Shown here: piece after piece, positions 24,756 to 34,280 of the stretch
How the letters are laid out: every line of letters starts with the position of its first letter
Numbering within the stretch: position 1 is the stretch's first letter
Assembly (NCBI RefSeq): GCF_025354735.1
Contig: NZ_JANXMI010000244.1
Coordinates: 1-64,000, forward strand
Length of the DNA stretch: 64,000 bases
Direction of reading: 5' to 3'
From: Rugamonas sp.
Lineage (GTDB): Bacteria > Pseudomonadota > Gammaproteobacteria > Burkholderiales > Burkholderiaceae_D
Program-made: the position numbers and the translations under genes
The notes under the pieces: model-generated
Database searches by the model: none
What the model was told of the DNA's origin: nothing
The model's input: the letters and a program-made list of their open reading frames with translations, nothing else

Positions 24756-26615
24756 ATGTCACGATCCCCGTTTTCCTATGTACGCCGTGGCCTGGGCTGG
24801 TGCTGGCGCGCGCTCGACGCGGGTCGCCGCGCCGTCCTGAACCTGCTGTTCCTGGGGCTGCTGATCGTCGTGCTGTACGCCATCTTCGGCGGCGCGGCCA
24901 AGCCGCTGGCGGCCAAGACGGCGCTGGTGCTGGACTTGAAGGGCCAGCTGGTCGAACAGGCTAGCAGCAGCGCGCGCGAAGCGCTGTTGTCGAGCGTGCG
25001 CGGCGGCGACAGCAAGAAGATGATCCAGTTGCGCGACGTGCTGGCCGTGCTCGACGCCGCCGGCAAGGACGCCAACATCGGCAGCGCCGTGCTGCTGGTC
25101 GACGACATGCAGGGCGGCGGCCAGGCCATGTTGCGCGAAGTGGCGGCCGGCATCGACCGCTTCAAGGCCACCGGCAAGCCCGTCATCGCCTGGGGATCGA
25201 GCTACGACCAGAGCCAGTACCTGCTGGCCGCCCACGCCAGCCAGGTCTATCTGCACCCGATGGGCGCGGTGATGCTGCAAGGCTTCGGCCACTACCGCAA
25301 CTACTACCACGACGCGCTCGACAAGCTGGGTGTGACCGTCAACCTGCTGCGCGTGGGCACCTACAAGAGCTTCGGCGAACCGTATATCGCCAACGGCCCG
25401 TCGCCGGCCGCCAGCGAAGCGGAAACCTATCTGAACACGGCGCTGTGGAGCAGCTACACGAGCCAGATCGAACAGCAGCGCAAGCTGCCGGCCGGCGCCA
25501 TCATGCGCGGCATCGACGACCTGCCGGCCCGCGTGGCCGCCGTCGACGGCGACCTGGCCAAGCTGGCGCTGACCGAAAAACTGGTCGACGGCATCAAGGC
25601 GCGCGATGAAATCCGCCAGATGATGATGCACAGCGGCGCCAGCGACAGCGACGGCAAGACCTTCCGCCAGATCCATTTCGACGACTACCTGGCGCGTTTG
25701 CATCCCAAGCTGACCGGCGACGCCGTCGGCGTCATCGTCGCCGCCGGCGAAATCAGCGATGGCGTGGCCGGCCCCGGCGCCATCGGCGGCACCTCGACCT
25801 CGAACCTGATCCGCCAGGCGCGCGAAGACGACAAGATCAAGGCCATCGTGCTGCGCGTCGACTCGCCCGGCGGCAGCGCCTTCGCCTCCGAACTGATACG
25901 CCACGAACTGGAGCTGACACGCGCCGCCGGCAAGCCGGTGGTGGTCTCGATGGGCAACGTCGCCGCCTCGGGCGGCTACTGGATCTCGATGGCGTCCGAC
26001 GAAGTGATCGCCGAGCCGACCACCATCACCGGCTCCATCGGCGTGTTCGCCATCCTGCCGACGGCCGACAAGGTGATCGACAAACTGGGCATCCACACGG
26101 GCGGCAACCCGACCACGTGGCTGGCCGACGCCGGCAATCCTTTGCGGCCGCTCGACCCGCGTTTTGGCCAGGTGATCCAGGCCAGCATCAACCATATTTA
26201 CGCCGAGTTCACCGGCAAGGCCGCGCAGGCGCGCAAGACGACGCCGGAAAAAATCAACGACGTCGCGCAGGGGCGCGTGTGGACCGGCGCGCAGGCCAAG
26301 GACCGCGGCCTGGTCGATACGCTGGGCAGCTATGGCGACGCGCTGAAATCGGCCGCGCGCCGGGCCAAGCTGGGCGGCGATTATCGGGTGGTGTACATCG
26401 AGCGCGAGACCAGCAAGTTCGACCGCCTGCTCGACCTGTTCGACGGCTCGGTGGCGCAGGCGCTGGGGGTGCACGTCAAGCTGGGACTGGCGGGCACCGG
26501 CCTGCCGCCGGCGGCCGCCGCCGACATCGCGCACGACCTGGGCTGGCTGGCGGAACTGAACACCCGCCAGCAACCGTTCATGGCGGTGACCCACTGCCTG
26601 TGCGCATCGCCGTAA
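24756..26615 (+). CDS. sppA: Signal peptide peptidase SppA, 67K type
   Basis: 619-residue membrane-anchored S49 protease that degrades cleaved signal peptides. One N-terminal membrane helix (about residues 27-47) is followed by two tandem S49 domains. The catalytic dyad of the long type is present: Lys204 in GTYKSFGEPY of the first domain and Ser405 in NVAASGGYW of the second, followed by TTITGSIGVFA. An AGGAG ribosome site precedes the ATG. The upstream spacer has two TATAGT hexamers that could serve as -10 elements. It is convergent with the histidine kinase gene. Confidence 0.95.
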   Translation: MSRSPFSYVRRGLGWCWRALDAGRRAVLNLLFLGLLIVVLYAIFGGAAKPLAAKTALVLDLKGQLVEQASSSAREALLSSVRGGDSKKMIQLRDVLAVLDAAGKDANIGSAVLLVDDMQGGGQAMLREVAAGIDRFKATGKPVIAWGSSYDQSQYLLAAHASQVYLHPMGAVMLQGFGHYRNYYHDALDKLGVTVNLLRVGTYKSFGEPYIANGPSPAASEAETYLNTALWSSYTSQIEQQRKLPAGAIMRGIDDLPARVAAVDGDLAKLALTEKLVDGIKARDEIRQMMMHSGASDSDGKTFRQIHFDDYLARLHPKLTGDAVGVIVAAGEISDGVAGPGAIGGTSTSNLIRQAREDDKIKAIVLRVDSPGGSAFASELIRHELELTRAAGKPVVVSMGNVAASGGYWISMASDEVIAEPTTITGSIGVFAILPTADKVIDKLGIHTGGNPTTWLADAGNPLRPLDPRFGQVIQASINHIYAEFTGKAAQARKTTPEKINDVAQGRVWTGAQAKDRGLVDTLGSYGDALKSAARRAKLGGDYRVVYIERETSKFDRLLDLFDGSVAQALGVHVKLGLAGTGLPPAAAADIAHDLGWLAELNTRQQPFMAVTHCLCASP

Positions 26616-26659
26616 GAGGGCGCGGCGCCAGCGCCGCCGTGAGTCCGCGCCAGTGACTT

Positions 26660-26724
26660 GGGGTCAGACCCCGCTGTCGCCGGCGCCGACTTCCGGCCGC
26701 TGAACGGTGGCGGGGTCTGACCCC
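26660..26724. repeat. Paired GGGGTCAGACCCC inverted repeats
   Basis: GGGGTCAGACCCC (26660-26672) and its exact reverse complement GGGGTCTGACCCC (26712-26724), spaced by 39 bp, lie between the convergent ends of sppA and the histidine kinase gene. Each arm is itself nearly palindromic. A degenerate relative, also followed by GCTGTC, occurs at 47191-47210, again between convergent genes. This looks like a dispersed intergenic repeat, possibly serving as a bidirectional terminator. Confidence 0.7.
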
Positions 26725-26747
26725 GATGTTGAGCCGCCGGCCGTCGC

Positions 26748-28004
26748 TCAGCGCGGCGCCGGCCGCGCCGGCAGCGTCACCACAAACCCGCTGCGGCCAT
26801 CGGCCATCGCCACGCAGCGCGCTTCACCGCCATGGCGCCGCGCGATCTGCCGCACCAGCGCCAGGCCCAGTCCCGTGCCGCCACCGTGCGCGCCGGGACG
26901 CCGGTAAAACGGCTCGAACACCCGCTCAAACTCGGCCACCGGAATTCCCGGCCCGCTATCCCACACCCACAGCGTCAACATTCCCGCCGCGTCGCTGGCG
27001 ATCCGCACCGACGTCGGCGCCACGCCGTGCCGCCGCGCGTTCTCCAGCAAATTGCGCAGCACCCGGCGCAGCAGCCGCGCGTCGCCGCTGACCAGCGCCG
27101 GCCCGGCCGCCAGCCGCGCATCGAGCTGCACATCGTCATACCGCGCGCACTCTTCCGCCGCCAGCGCCAGCAGGTCGATCTCCTCGTGGTCCATGCGGTC
27201 GCTGGCCGCGCCCAGCCGGCTGGCCAGCAAAATCTCGTCGAGCAGGTGATCGAGTTCGGCGATGTCCTGTTCCAGCCCGGCCTTGCGTTTGCCGTCGATC
27301 GATTCCTTGACCAGCTCCAGCGCCAGCCGGATGCGCGCCAGCGGCGTGCGCAATTCGTGCGAGGCGTTGGCCAGCAGCGCCTTGTGCGCGCCGACCAGCT
27401 GCTCGATCTGATTGGCGGCGCGGTTGAAGCTGTGCGCCAGCGCCGCCACCTCGTCGCGGCCCTCGACCGCCACCCGCGCCGTCAGGTCGCCCGCGCCCAG
27501 CGATTCGACGCCGCGCTGCAGCCGCTCCAGGCGCCGCGTCAAATGCCGCACGATGGGGAACGCGCCGACGCCGATGGCCAGCGCCAGTATCAGCAGCAGC
27601 GTGTGCATCAGCAGCTTGGGCTGGATGTAGCCGAGCGGCTGGCTCGATAGCAGCCGCCGGCCATCGGCCGCGCGCAGGCTGTAGTAGGGCGGCGGGCCGG
27701 CCAGCGCCGTCATCCTCCATTGCGGCCGCGCGATGGGCTGGCCTACCGCCGCCAGCAAGCGCCAGTCCGCGCTGTACAAGCTGATGTCGGCGCCCAGCCC
27801 GCGCGCCACGCGTTCGAGCGCGGCCTGCTGCTCGGCGGGCGGCGCGTCGGCCGGCGCCAGCACGTTCTGCACGATCTGGCCCATCGTCGCGCCGGCCCGC
27901 TCCATCGGCCCGCCGGCGCGGTGCCAGACGAACACCGTGGCCAGCGCGAACAGCAGCAGGCTGCCCATCAGCGCCAGGTAAAAACGGATGTACAGGCGCG
28001 GCAT
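26748..28004 (-). CDS. Sensor histidine kinase, CpxA/BaeS-like
   Basis: 418-residue inner-membrane kinase: helix at about residues 8-28, a periplasmic sensor of about 120 residues, second helix at about 155-172, HAMP linker, dimerisation domain with phospho-acceptor His in NASHELRTPLARIRL, and an ATPase domain with NLLENARRHG, DSGPGIP and GTGLGLALV. The ATG at 28004 overlaps the regulator stop (ATGA). With the Spy-like gene and response regulator it forms one leftward operon; together with the mdt genes this resembles an envelope-stress (Cpx or Bae) system. Confidence 0.93.
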   Translation of the reverse strand: MPRLYIRFYLALMGSLLLFALATVFVWHRAGGPMERAGATMGQIVQNVLAPADAPPAEQQAALERVARGLGADISLYSADWRLLAAVGQPIARPQWRMTALAGPPPYYSLRAADGRRLLSSQPLGYIQPKLLMHTLLLILALAIGVGAFPIVRHLTRRLERLQRGVESLGAGDLTARVAVEGRDEVAALAHSFNRAANQIEQLVGAHKALLANASHELRTPLARIRLALELVKESIDGKRKAGLEQDIAELDHLLDEILLASRLGAASDRMDHEEIDLLALAAEECARYDDVQLDARLAAGPALVSGDARLLRRVLRNLLENARRHGVAPTSVRIASDAAGMLTLWVWDSGPGIPVAEFERVFEPFYRRPGAHGGGTGLGLALVRQIARRHGGEARCVAMADGRSGFVVTLPARPAPR

Positions 28005-28723
28005 CAATCCTGCACCTTGGCGAACACGTAGCCGGCGCCGCGCACGGTGATGATGCGGCGCGGTTTTTTCGGATCGTCTTCGACGGCGGCGCGGATGCGC
28101 GACATGTGGACGTCGATCGAGCGGTCGAAGGCTTCGAGCTGCTCGCCCTTGACCAGTTCCATCAGCGTCTCGCGCGACAGCACGCGGCCGGCGTTGCGCG
28201 CCAGCGCGAGCAGCAGCTCGTATTGGTAGGCGGTGAGCTCGCACGGCGCGCCGGCCAGCGTGACGGCGTGGGCGTCGGGCGCGATTTCCAGGCGGCCGTA
28301 GCGCAGCGTGGTGGCGCCGCCGCCATGGGCGCCGGCGCGCCCGCCATCGACGTCGACGCGCCGGCGCAGGATGGCGCGCAGCCGCGCCAGCAGCTCGCGC
28401 GGCTCGAAGGGCTTGGGCAGGTAGTCGTCGGCGCCCAGTTCGAGGCCGACGATGCGGTCGATGGCGTCGCCGCGCGCCGTCAGCATCAGCACCGGCGTGT
28501 CGTGGGCGGCGCGCAGCTGGCGGCAGACGTCGAGACCATCCATATCGGGCAGCATCAGGTCGAGGATGACGGCGTTGAACGGCGCGCCCGCCGTGCGCAG
28601 CAGTTCCAGCGCGGCCTGTCCCAGCGCCGCGTGCGTGACGCGCAGGCCGGCCTGGCCCAGATACTCTTGCAGCATCTCGGCCAGGCGCGGGTCGTCTTCC
28701 ACCAATAAAATATGTTCGCTCAT
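28004..28723 (-). CDS. OmpR-family response regulator, CpxR/BaeR-like
   Basis: 239 residues. Receiver domain (1-120) with acidic pair ED-D at 10-11, phospho-acceptor Asp55 in VILDLMLPDMDG, and the Lys of GADDYLPKPF; then a winged-helix domain (about 135-235) with CELTAYQYELL and AFDRSIDVHMSRIR, ending RGAGYVF. It is partner to the downstream kinase by overlap. A GTAAA-N5-GTAAA element upstream of the operon fits a CpxR-type site, suggesting autoregulation. Confidence 0.94.
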   Translation of the reverse strand: MSEHILLVEDDPRLAEMLQEYLGQAGLRVTHAALGQAALELLRTAGAPFNAVILDLMLPDMDGLDVCRQLRAAHDTPVLMLTARGDAIDRIVGLELGADDYLPKPFEPRELLARLRAILRRRVDVDGGRAGAHGGGATTLRYGRLEIAPDAHAVTLAGAPCELTAYQYELLLALARNAGRVLSRETLMELVKGEQLEAFDRSIDVHMSRIRAAVEDDPKKPRRIITVRGAGYVFAKVQD

Positions 28724-28742
28724 GCGGCTGATTCTAATGCCT

Positions 28743-29216
28743 CTAACCGTGCATGGCGCGCATGCCGTGCATTTTGCTGAAATGGTCGGCCAGCTTTTGG
28801 CGCTGGGCCGGCGTCAGCACGTCGCCGACGTCGGCCAGCAGCTGCACGATGCGCTTAGAGGCCTGGTCGGCCAGCGCCATGTTTTGCGCGCGCGCCGATT
28901 CCATCGCCGCGCGGTCCAGCGTCGGCTGCGTCAGCAGCGCGATGGCTTGCCGGTGCCCGGCCAGCAGCTGCTGGTGCAGCGGCTTCAGATCCTGCAAGGC
29001 CTGATGCACCAGCGGGTCGATTTGGGTTTTTTGCGCGTCGGTGGCGTCGAGGTCCACATATAAGTGTTTCAGCGCGTGGTCGATGTGGGCCGTCATGTCG
29101 CCGTGCTGGCCGTGGCCCGGCATGGCGACTTCGCCGGCGGCGAACGCGCCGACGCCGGCCGCCAGCGCGGCGCCGAGAACGAAGGCGGAGAGGGTGCCGC
29201 GGTTGAAGATGTTCAT
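28743..29216 (-). CDS. Spy/CpxP-like periplasmic protein
   Basis: 157 residues with a signal peptide (hydrophobic about 9-27, ending AFAAG). The mature part is helical and rich in Gln, Ala and His, and contains LDATDAQKTQI and VLTPAQRQKLADHF, the LTxxQ repeats of the Spy/CpxP family of periplasmic chaperones and kinase inhibitors. It is the first gene of the leftward operon with the response regulator and kinase. CpxP-type proteins restrain their cognate kinase until misfolded protein titrates them; a similar feedback is likely here. Confidence 0.85.
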   Translation of the reverse strand: MNIFNRGTLSAFVLGAALAAGVGAFAAGEVAMPGHGQHGDMTAHIDHALKHLYVDLDATDAQKTQIDPLVHQALQDLKPLHQQLLAGHRQAIALLTQPTLDRAAMESARAQNMALADQASKRIVQLLADVGDVLTPAQRQKLADHFSKMHGMRAMHG

Positions 29217-29654
29217 CGCATATCCTTGTCAGTAGGGTGGAGGGTGGAGGGATCGTTAAAGAGACAACGCCCCCACTGTGCGCCCGCCGCGTCAAGGCGG
29301 CGTGTCGGCCGCGTAAAGATTTGTAAAGCGCGCAGACCCGTGCCGGGGAGTGACTCACAAATTTGTAGCGGCTTTGTATCTCGCCCACACGCGCGCGAAA
29401 AATCCGGGCAAACTCGCATGCCGCGCCCGGATCGAACCGGGGACCACGGTCGGGACCAAGCCGATTCGTCCCGCGCCAGCCCGACATGGGATGGCTTTAT
29501 TGTTTCACTTTGAGCCACTAAAATAGCGCTCTTATGCTAGAGTCCCCGCATCGAACCGACCAGGCATGGTGCCGCGGCTCGCAATGCAACGATGCCGGCA
29601 TCATCGGCCAGTACAAAAAACGCCGCGCTGACGCGGCCCAAATAAGGATAAGTG
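29217..29654. other. Divergent regulatory spacer of the stress and efflux operons
   Basis: 438 bp without a gene between the Spy-like gene (leftward) and the mdt operon (rightward). It contains a CpxR-type box at 29313-29327, further TGTA/TTGTA half-site-like words to about 29382, and an AT-richer stretch at about 29491-29535 that could hold the mdt promoter. A GGTTCGATCC word on the minus strand near 29436 is not part of a foldable tRNA. Confidence 0.6.
29313..29327. promoter_or_regulatory. CpxR-type binding box
   Basis: GTAAAGATTTGTAAA is an exact match to the GTAAA-N5-GTAAA consensus known for CpxR. It lies 96 bp upstream of the Spy-like start and 327 bp upstream of mdtA. Assignment to the adjacent response regulator is inferred. 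Confidence 0.65.
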
Positions 29655-31133
29655 ATGGATTCGCACGCAACGCCCGCAGCATTGACCAGCCCCCCACCGC
29701 AACAGAGCAAGCGTAAAAAAATCGTGCGCAACCTGATCGCCATCGCCGTGATGGCCGCGCTGGGCGGCTTCGCCTGGCACCTGACGCACCGCAGCGACGA
29801 GGCGGCCGGCGGCAAGGGCGGTCCCGGCGGCGCGGGCGGACGGCGCGGCGGCCCCGGCGGCCCGGGCGGCGAAGTGGCCAGCACGGTGGGCGTGGCGGCG
29901 GCGGAAAAGGCCGACGTGCCGGTGGTGCTCGACGCCCTCGGCACCGTCACGGCGGCAGCCACCGCCACGGTGCGCGCGCAAGTGTCGGGCATTTTGCAGA
30001 AGGTGCTGTTCACCGAGGGCCAGATGGTCAAGGCCGGCCAGGTGCTGGCGCAGATCGATCCGCGCCAGTTCGAGATGGCGCTGCTGCAGGCCACCGGCCA
30101 GCGCCAGCGCGACGAGGCCCAGCGCGACATCGCCAAACTGACGCTGACGCGCTATCAAACGTTGCTGACGCAAGACTCGATCGCGCGCCAGGACGTCGAC
30201 ACCCAGGCCGCGCTGGTCAAACAGCTCGACGGCACCGTCAAGACCGACCTCGCCGCCGAAGGCGCGGCGCGCCTGAACCTGGGCTACACCAAGGTGATCG
30301 CGCCGATCAGCGGCCGCGTGGGCCTGCGCGTGGTCGACATCGGCAATCTGGTCGGCTCCGGCGACGCCAACGGCCTGGCCGTCATCACGGAGCTGTCGCC
30401 GATCGACGTCGAATTCTCGATCCCGCAGGATAACGTGCCGGAAGTGCAGCAGCGCGCCATCGCCGGCGCCGCGCTGCCGGCCATCGCGCTCGATCGCACC
30501 CGCGTCAATACGCTCGACAGCGGCCGCTTCGCCGCGCTCGACAACCAGGTCGACACGCAGACCGGCACCGTCAAGGCCAAGGCGCGTTTCGCCAACACCA
30601 AGTTCGCGCTGTTCCCCAGCCAGTTCGTCAACGTGCGCCTGCAACTGCGCACCATCAAGGACGCCGTGATGGTGCCGGTGACGGCGCTGCGCCACGGTTC
30701 CAACGGCGACTTCGTCTACGTGCTCAAGGCCGACAAAACCGTCTCGCTGCGTCCCGTCACGCGCGGCCAGGCCACCGTCGACAAAATCCAGATCGTCACC
30801 GGCCTGCAAGTGGGCGAACAAGTCATCACCGAAGGCGCCGACCGTCTGAAGGACGGCGCCAAGGTGATCCTGCCGGGCGACAAACCCCGTGGCGCCGGCG
30901 GCAAAGGCGGCAAGGGTCGCGGCGCAGCCGATGCTCCGGCCGCAGCCAGTGCAGCCACCGCAGCCAATGCCACCAACGCCACCAACGCCGCCACGGCGGC
31001 CGATGCGACGGCCGCCGCCAAGTCGGCCGCCGCCGCCGCTGCCGCCGCCAGCGACGCCGCTTCCTCCGACGCGGCCGCGCACCATCATCACCGCCGCGAC
31101 GCATCGGCGGCCGCATCGGCGCCAGCTCAGTAA
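29655..31133 (+). CDS. mdtA: RND efflux periplasmic adaptor, MdtA-like
   Basis: 492-residue membrane fusion protein that links the MdtBC pump to the outer-membrane channel. One N-terminal helix (about 26-43) is followed by a Gly/Arg-rich linker (about 52-75), then the lipoyl/hairpin body (GTVTAAATATVRAQVSG, EGQMVKAGQVLAQIDPR) and beta-barrel (APISGRVGLRVVDIGNLV). The last 75 residues are Ala/Asn/Thr-rich low complexity with an HHHHRR cluster, absent from the Escherichia coli protein. An AAGGA ribosome site supports the ATG at 29655. First gene of mdtA-mdtB-mdtC-OMF. Confidence 0.92.
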   Translation: MDSHATPAALTSPPPQQSKRKKIVRNLIAIAVMAALGGFAWHLTHRSDEAAGGKGGPGGAGGRRGGPGGPGGEVASTVGVAAAEKADVPVVLDALGTVTAAATATVRAQVSGILQKVLFTEGQMVKAGQVLAQIDPRQFEMALLQATGQRQRDEAQRDIAKLTLTRYQTLLTQDSIARQDVDTQAALVKQLDGTVKTDLAAEGAARLNLGYTKVIAPISGRVGLRVVDIGNLVGSGDANGLAVITELSPIDVEFSIPQDNVPEVQQRAIAGAALPAIALDRTRVNTLDSGRFAALDNQVDTQTGTVKAKARFANTKFALFPSQFVNVRLQLRTIKDAVMVPVTALRHGSNGDFVYVLKADKTVSLRPVTRGQATVDKIQIVTGLQVGEQVITEGADRLKDGAKVILPGDKPRGAGGKGGKGRGAADAPAAASAATAANATNATNAATAADATAAAKSAAAAAAAASDAASSDAAAHHHHRRDASAAASAPAQ

Positions 31134-31163
31134 TGGCGCCTTTGAATCGACAGGTATAAGACT

Positions 31164-34100
31164 ATGAGTCCCTCAGCACCCTTTATCCAGCGGCCGGTAG
31201 CGACTTCGCTGCTGATGCTGGCCATCGTATTGGCCGGCGTCGTCGGCTTCAAGTTCCTGCCGCTGTCGGCGCTGCCGCAGGTCGACTTCCCGACCATCCA
31301 GGTGCAGACGCTGTATCCCGGCGCCAGTCCCGAAGTGATGGGCCAGACCGTGACCGCGCCGCTGGAACGCCAGTTCGGCGAGATGGCCGGGCTGGCGCGC
31401 ATGAGCTCCACCAGCGCCGCCGGCGTCTCCATCATCACGCTGCAATTTGGCCTCGGCCAGACGCTCGACGTGGCGGAGCAGGAAGTGCAGGCCGCCATCA
31501 ACGCCGGCAACTCGCTGCTGCCGACCGACCTGCCGGCGCCGCCGGTGTACGCCAAGGTCAACCCGGCCGACGCGCCGGTGCTGACGCTGGCGATCACCTC
31601 CGACACCATGCCGCTGACCGATGTGCAAAACATCGTCAACACGCGCCTGGCGCTGAAAATCAGCCAGGTCAGCGGCGTCGGCCTGGTCACGCTCAACGGC
31701 GGCCAGCGTCCGGCCGTCCGGATCCAGGCCGACACCCAGGCCATGGCGTCCTACGGCCTCGGTCTGGACACGCTGCGCACCGCCATCACGGCGGCCAACG
31801 CCAACGGCGCCAAGGGCAATTTCGACGGCCCCACGCGTGCCTACAGCATCAACGCCAACGACCAGCTGGTCGCGGCCAGCGAATACAAGGACTTGATCCT
31901 GTCGTATAAAAACGGCGCGCCGGTGCGGCTCAAGGACGTCGCCCAGGTGATCGACGGCGCCGAAAACATGGAGCTCGGCGCCTGGGCCGGCACCAAGCCC
32001 GCCATCATTCTGAACGTGCAGCGCCAGCCCGGCGCCAACGTCATCGCCACCGTCGACGCCATCAAACAGCGCCTGCCCGAGCTGCGCGCCGCGCTGCCGG
32101 CCGCCATGAAGGTCGAGGTGCTGAGCGACCGCACCACCGGCATCCGCGCCTCCGTCGAACACGTCGAGACCGAACTGCTGCTGGCCGTGCTGCTGGTGGT
32201 GCTGGTGATCTTCGCCTTTTTGCACAGCGTGCGCGCCACCGTGATCGCCAGCCTGTCGGTGCCGATCTCGCTGATCGGCACCTGCGGCGTCATGTATTTG
32301 CTCGGCTATAGCCTGAACAACCTGTCGCTGATGGCGCTGACCATCGCCACCGGTTTCGTCGTCGACGACGCCATCGTCATGATCGAAAACATCGCCCGCT
32401 ACATCGAGGAGGGCGAGTCGCCGATGGCCGCCGCCCTGAAGGGCGCGACCCAGATCGGCTTCACCATCATTTCGCTGACCGTGTCGCTGATCGCCGTGCT
32501 GATCCCGCTGCTGTTCATGGGCGACGTGGTCGGCCGCCTGTTCCGCGAATTCGCTATTTCGCTGGCGATCACGATCCTGATCTCGGCCGTGGTCTCGCTG
32601 ACGCTGGTGCCGATGATGTCGGGCCGCTGGCTCAAGCCGCACGGCGAAGAAAAGCAGACCGCCTTCGGCCGCCGCTTCCAGCAGTTCTTCGACTGGGTGA
32701 TCGGCCACTACGACCGTTCGCTGACGTGGGTGCTGAACCGCCAGGGCCTGACGCTGATCGTCGCGCTGGCGACGCTGCTGCTGACCGCCTTGCTCTACCT
32801 CGTCATTCCCAAGGGCCTGTTCCCGACCCAGGACACCGGCCAGCTGCAGGCGCGCATCGAAACCACGCGGGCCGTGTCCTACACCCGCATGGCGCAGTTG
32901 CAGCAGGACGCCGCGCGCGCCATCCTGGCCGATCCCGACGTCGAGACCCTCAGTTCCGTGGTCGGCGTCGACGCCGCCAACAACACCATGCTCAATACCG
33001 GCAGCATGCTGATTAACCTCAAGCACGCGCGCACCACCAGCCAGCCGGAGACGATGGAGCGCCTGCGCCGCCGCGTGGCCGAGGTGCCGGGCCTGATCCT
33101 GTATCTGCAACCGACGCAGGACTTGACCATCGACGCCGAAACCGGCCCGACCCAGTTCCGCGTGTCGGTCGAGGGCGCCGACAACGCCTCCGTCAGCGAG
33201 TGGGCCAACAAGCTGACGGCGCAGATGCGCACCAAGGCGCAGCTGCGCAACGTCACCTCCGACGTCGGCGCCAGCGCCAACGCGGCCTACGTCAGCGTCG
33301 ATCGCGACAGCGCCTCGCGCCTGTCGATCAGCGCCGCCTCCATCGACGACGCCCTCTACAGCGCCTTCGGCCAGCGCATCGTCTCGACCATCTTCACCGA
33401 AACCAACCAGTACCGCGTGATCCTGGAAGCGAAGCCTGAAGGCCTGGACACGCCGGCGCTGCTGGGCAATCTGCAACTGCGCACCGGATCGGGCAAGGCC
33501 ACGCCGCTGTCGGCGGTGGCCACCATCACCGAACGTTCGGCGCCGCTGCAAGTGACGCACGTGTCGCAGTATCCGGCCACCACGCTGGGCTTCGACACGG
33601 CCACCGGCGTCTCGCTCGGCACCGCCGTCGACAGCATCAAGGAGGCGGCCAAGGAAATCAACTTCCCGGCCTCGGTGACCCTGACCTTCCTCGGCGCGTC
33701 CGGCGCCTACCAGGCCTCGCTGTCGAACCAACTGTGGCTGATACTGGCCGCCGTGGTCTGCGTCTACATCGTGCTCGGCGTGCTGTATGAAAGCTATATC
33801 CACCCGCTGACGATCTTGTCGACGCTGCCGTCGGCCGGCGTCGGCGCGCTGCTGGCGCTGTGGATCAGCGGCCAGGACCTGGGCGTGATCGGCATCATCG
33901 GCATCATCCTCCTGATCGGCATCGTGAAAAAGAACGCCATCATGATGATCGACTTCGCCATCGAAGCCGAACGCGAACAGCACAAGCCGCCGCGCGAAGC
34001 GATCCACCAGGCCGCGCTGCTGCGTTTCCGTCCGATCTTGATGACGACGCTGGCCGCGCTGTTCGCCGCCGTGCCGCTGATGCTGGGCTGGGGCGAGGGC

Positions 34101-34280
34101 GCCGAACTGCGCCGGCCACTGGGCCTGGCCATCTTCGGCGGCCTGATAGTGAGCCAGCTGCTGACGCTGTTCACGACGCCGGTGATCTACCTCGGCTTCG
34201 ACAGCCTGGCCCAGCGCGTCAACCGCCGCTTCGGCAAGAACCGCGGGCAGCCGGGCGTGCCCGAAGGCGGTGCGTCGTGA
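31164..34280 (+). CDS. mdtB: RND efflux pump subunit MdtB
   Basis: 1038-residue inner-membrane RND transporter with 12 helices and two large periplasmic loops. Family landmarks: [15 protein letters not shown] at the N-terminus, [16 protein letters not shown] in helix 4 with the proton-relay aspartates, [10 protein letters not shown], and [17 protein letters not shown] in helix 11. It resembles the MdtB member of the MdtBC heteromultimer, which exports bile salts, novobiocin and similar compounds by proton antiport. It overlaps mdtC by 4 bp (GTGA). Confidence 0.94.
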   Translation: MSPSAPFIQRPVATSLLMLAIVLAGVVGFKFLPLSALPQVDFPTIQVQTLYPGASPEVMGQTVTAPLERQFGEMAGLARMSSTSAAGVSIITLQFGLGQTLDVAEQEVQAAINAGNSLLPTDLPAPPVYAKVNPADAPVLTLAITSDTMPLTDVQNIVNTRLALKISQVSGVGLVTLNGGQRPAVRIQADTQAMASYGLGLDTLRTAITAANANGAKGNFDGPTRAYSINANDQLVAASEYKDLILSYKNGAPVRLKDVAQVIDGAENMELGAWAGTKPAIILNVQRQPGANVIATVDAIKQRLPELRAALPAAMKVEVLSDRTTGIRASVEHVETELLLAVLLVVLVIFAFLHSVRATVIASLSVPISLIGTCGVMYLLGYSLNNLSLMALTIATGFVVDDAIVMIENIARYIEEGESPMAAALKGATQIGFTIISLTVSLIAVLIPLLFMGDVVGRLFREFAISLAITILISAVVSLTLVPMMSGRWLKPHGEEKQTAFGRRFQQFFDWVIGHYDRSLTWVLNRQGLTLIVALATLLLTALLYLVIPKGLFPTQDTGQLQARIETTRAVSYTRMAQLQQDAARAILADPDVETLSSVVGVDAANNTMLNTGSMLINLKHARTTSQPETMERLRRRVAEVPGLILYLQPTQDLTIDAETGPTQFRVSVEGADNASVSEWANKLTAQMRTKAQLRNVTSDVGASANAAYVSVDRDSASRLSISAASIDDALYSAFGQRIVSTIFTETNQYRVILEAKPEGLDTPALLGNLQLRTGSGKATPLSAVATITERSAPLQVTHVSQYPATTLGFDTATGVSLGTAVDSIKEAAKEINFPASVTLTFLGASGAYQASLSNQLWLILAAVVCVYIVLGVLYESYIHPLTILSTLPSAGVGALLALWISGQDLGVIGIIGIILLIGIVKKNAIMMIDFAIEAEREQHKPPREAIHQAALLRFRPILMTTLAALFAAVPLMLGWGEGAELRRPLGLAIFGGLIVSQLLTLFTTPVIYLGFDSLAQRVNRRFGKNRGQPGVPEGGAS

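Noticed and set aside
29404-29480. tRNA-like T-arm on the minus strand (GGTTCGATCC)
   Set aside because: The stem would need a six-base loop, and no matching acceptor, D or anticodon arms can be paired around it.
33860-34276. N-terminal extension of mdtC inside mdtB
   Set aside because: The extra 139 residues are Arg/Pro/His-rich filler, and GTG 34277 restores the family N-terminus with a GTGA overlap.
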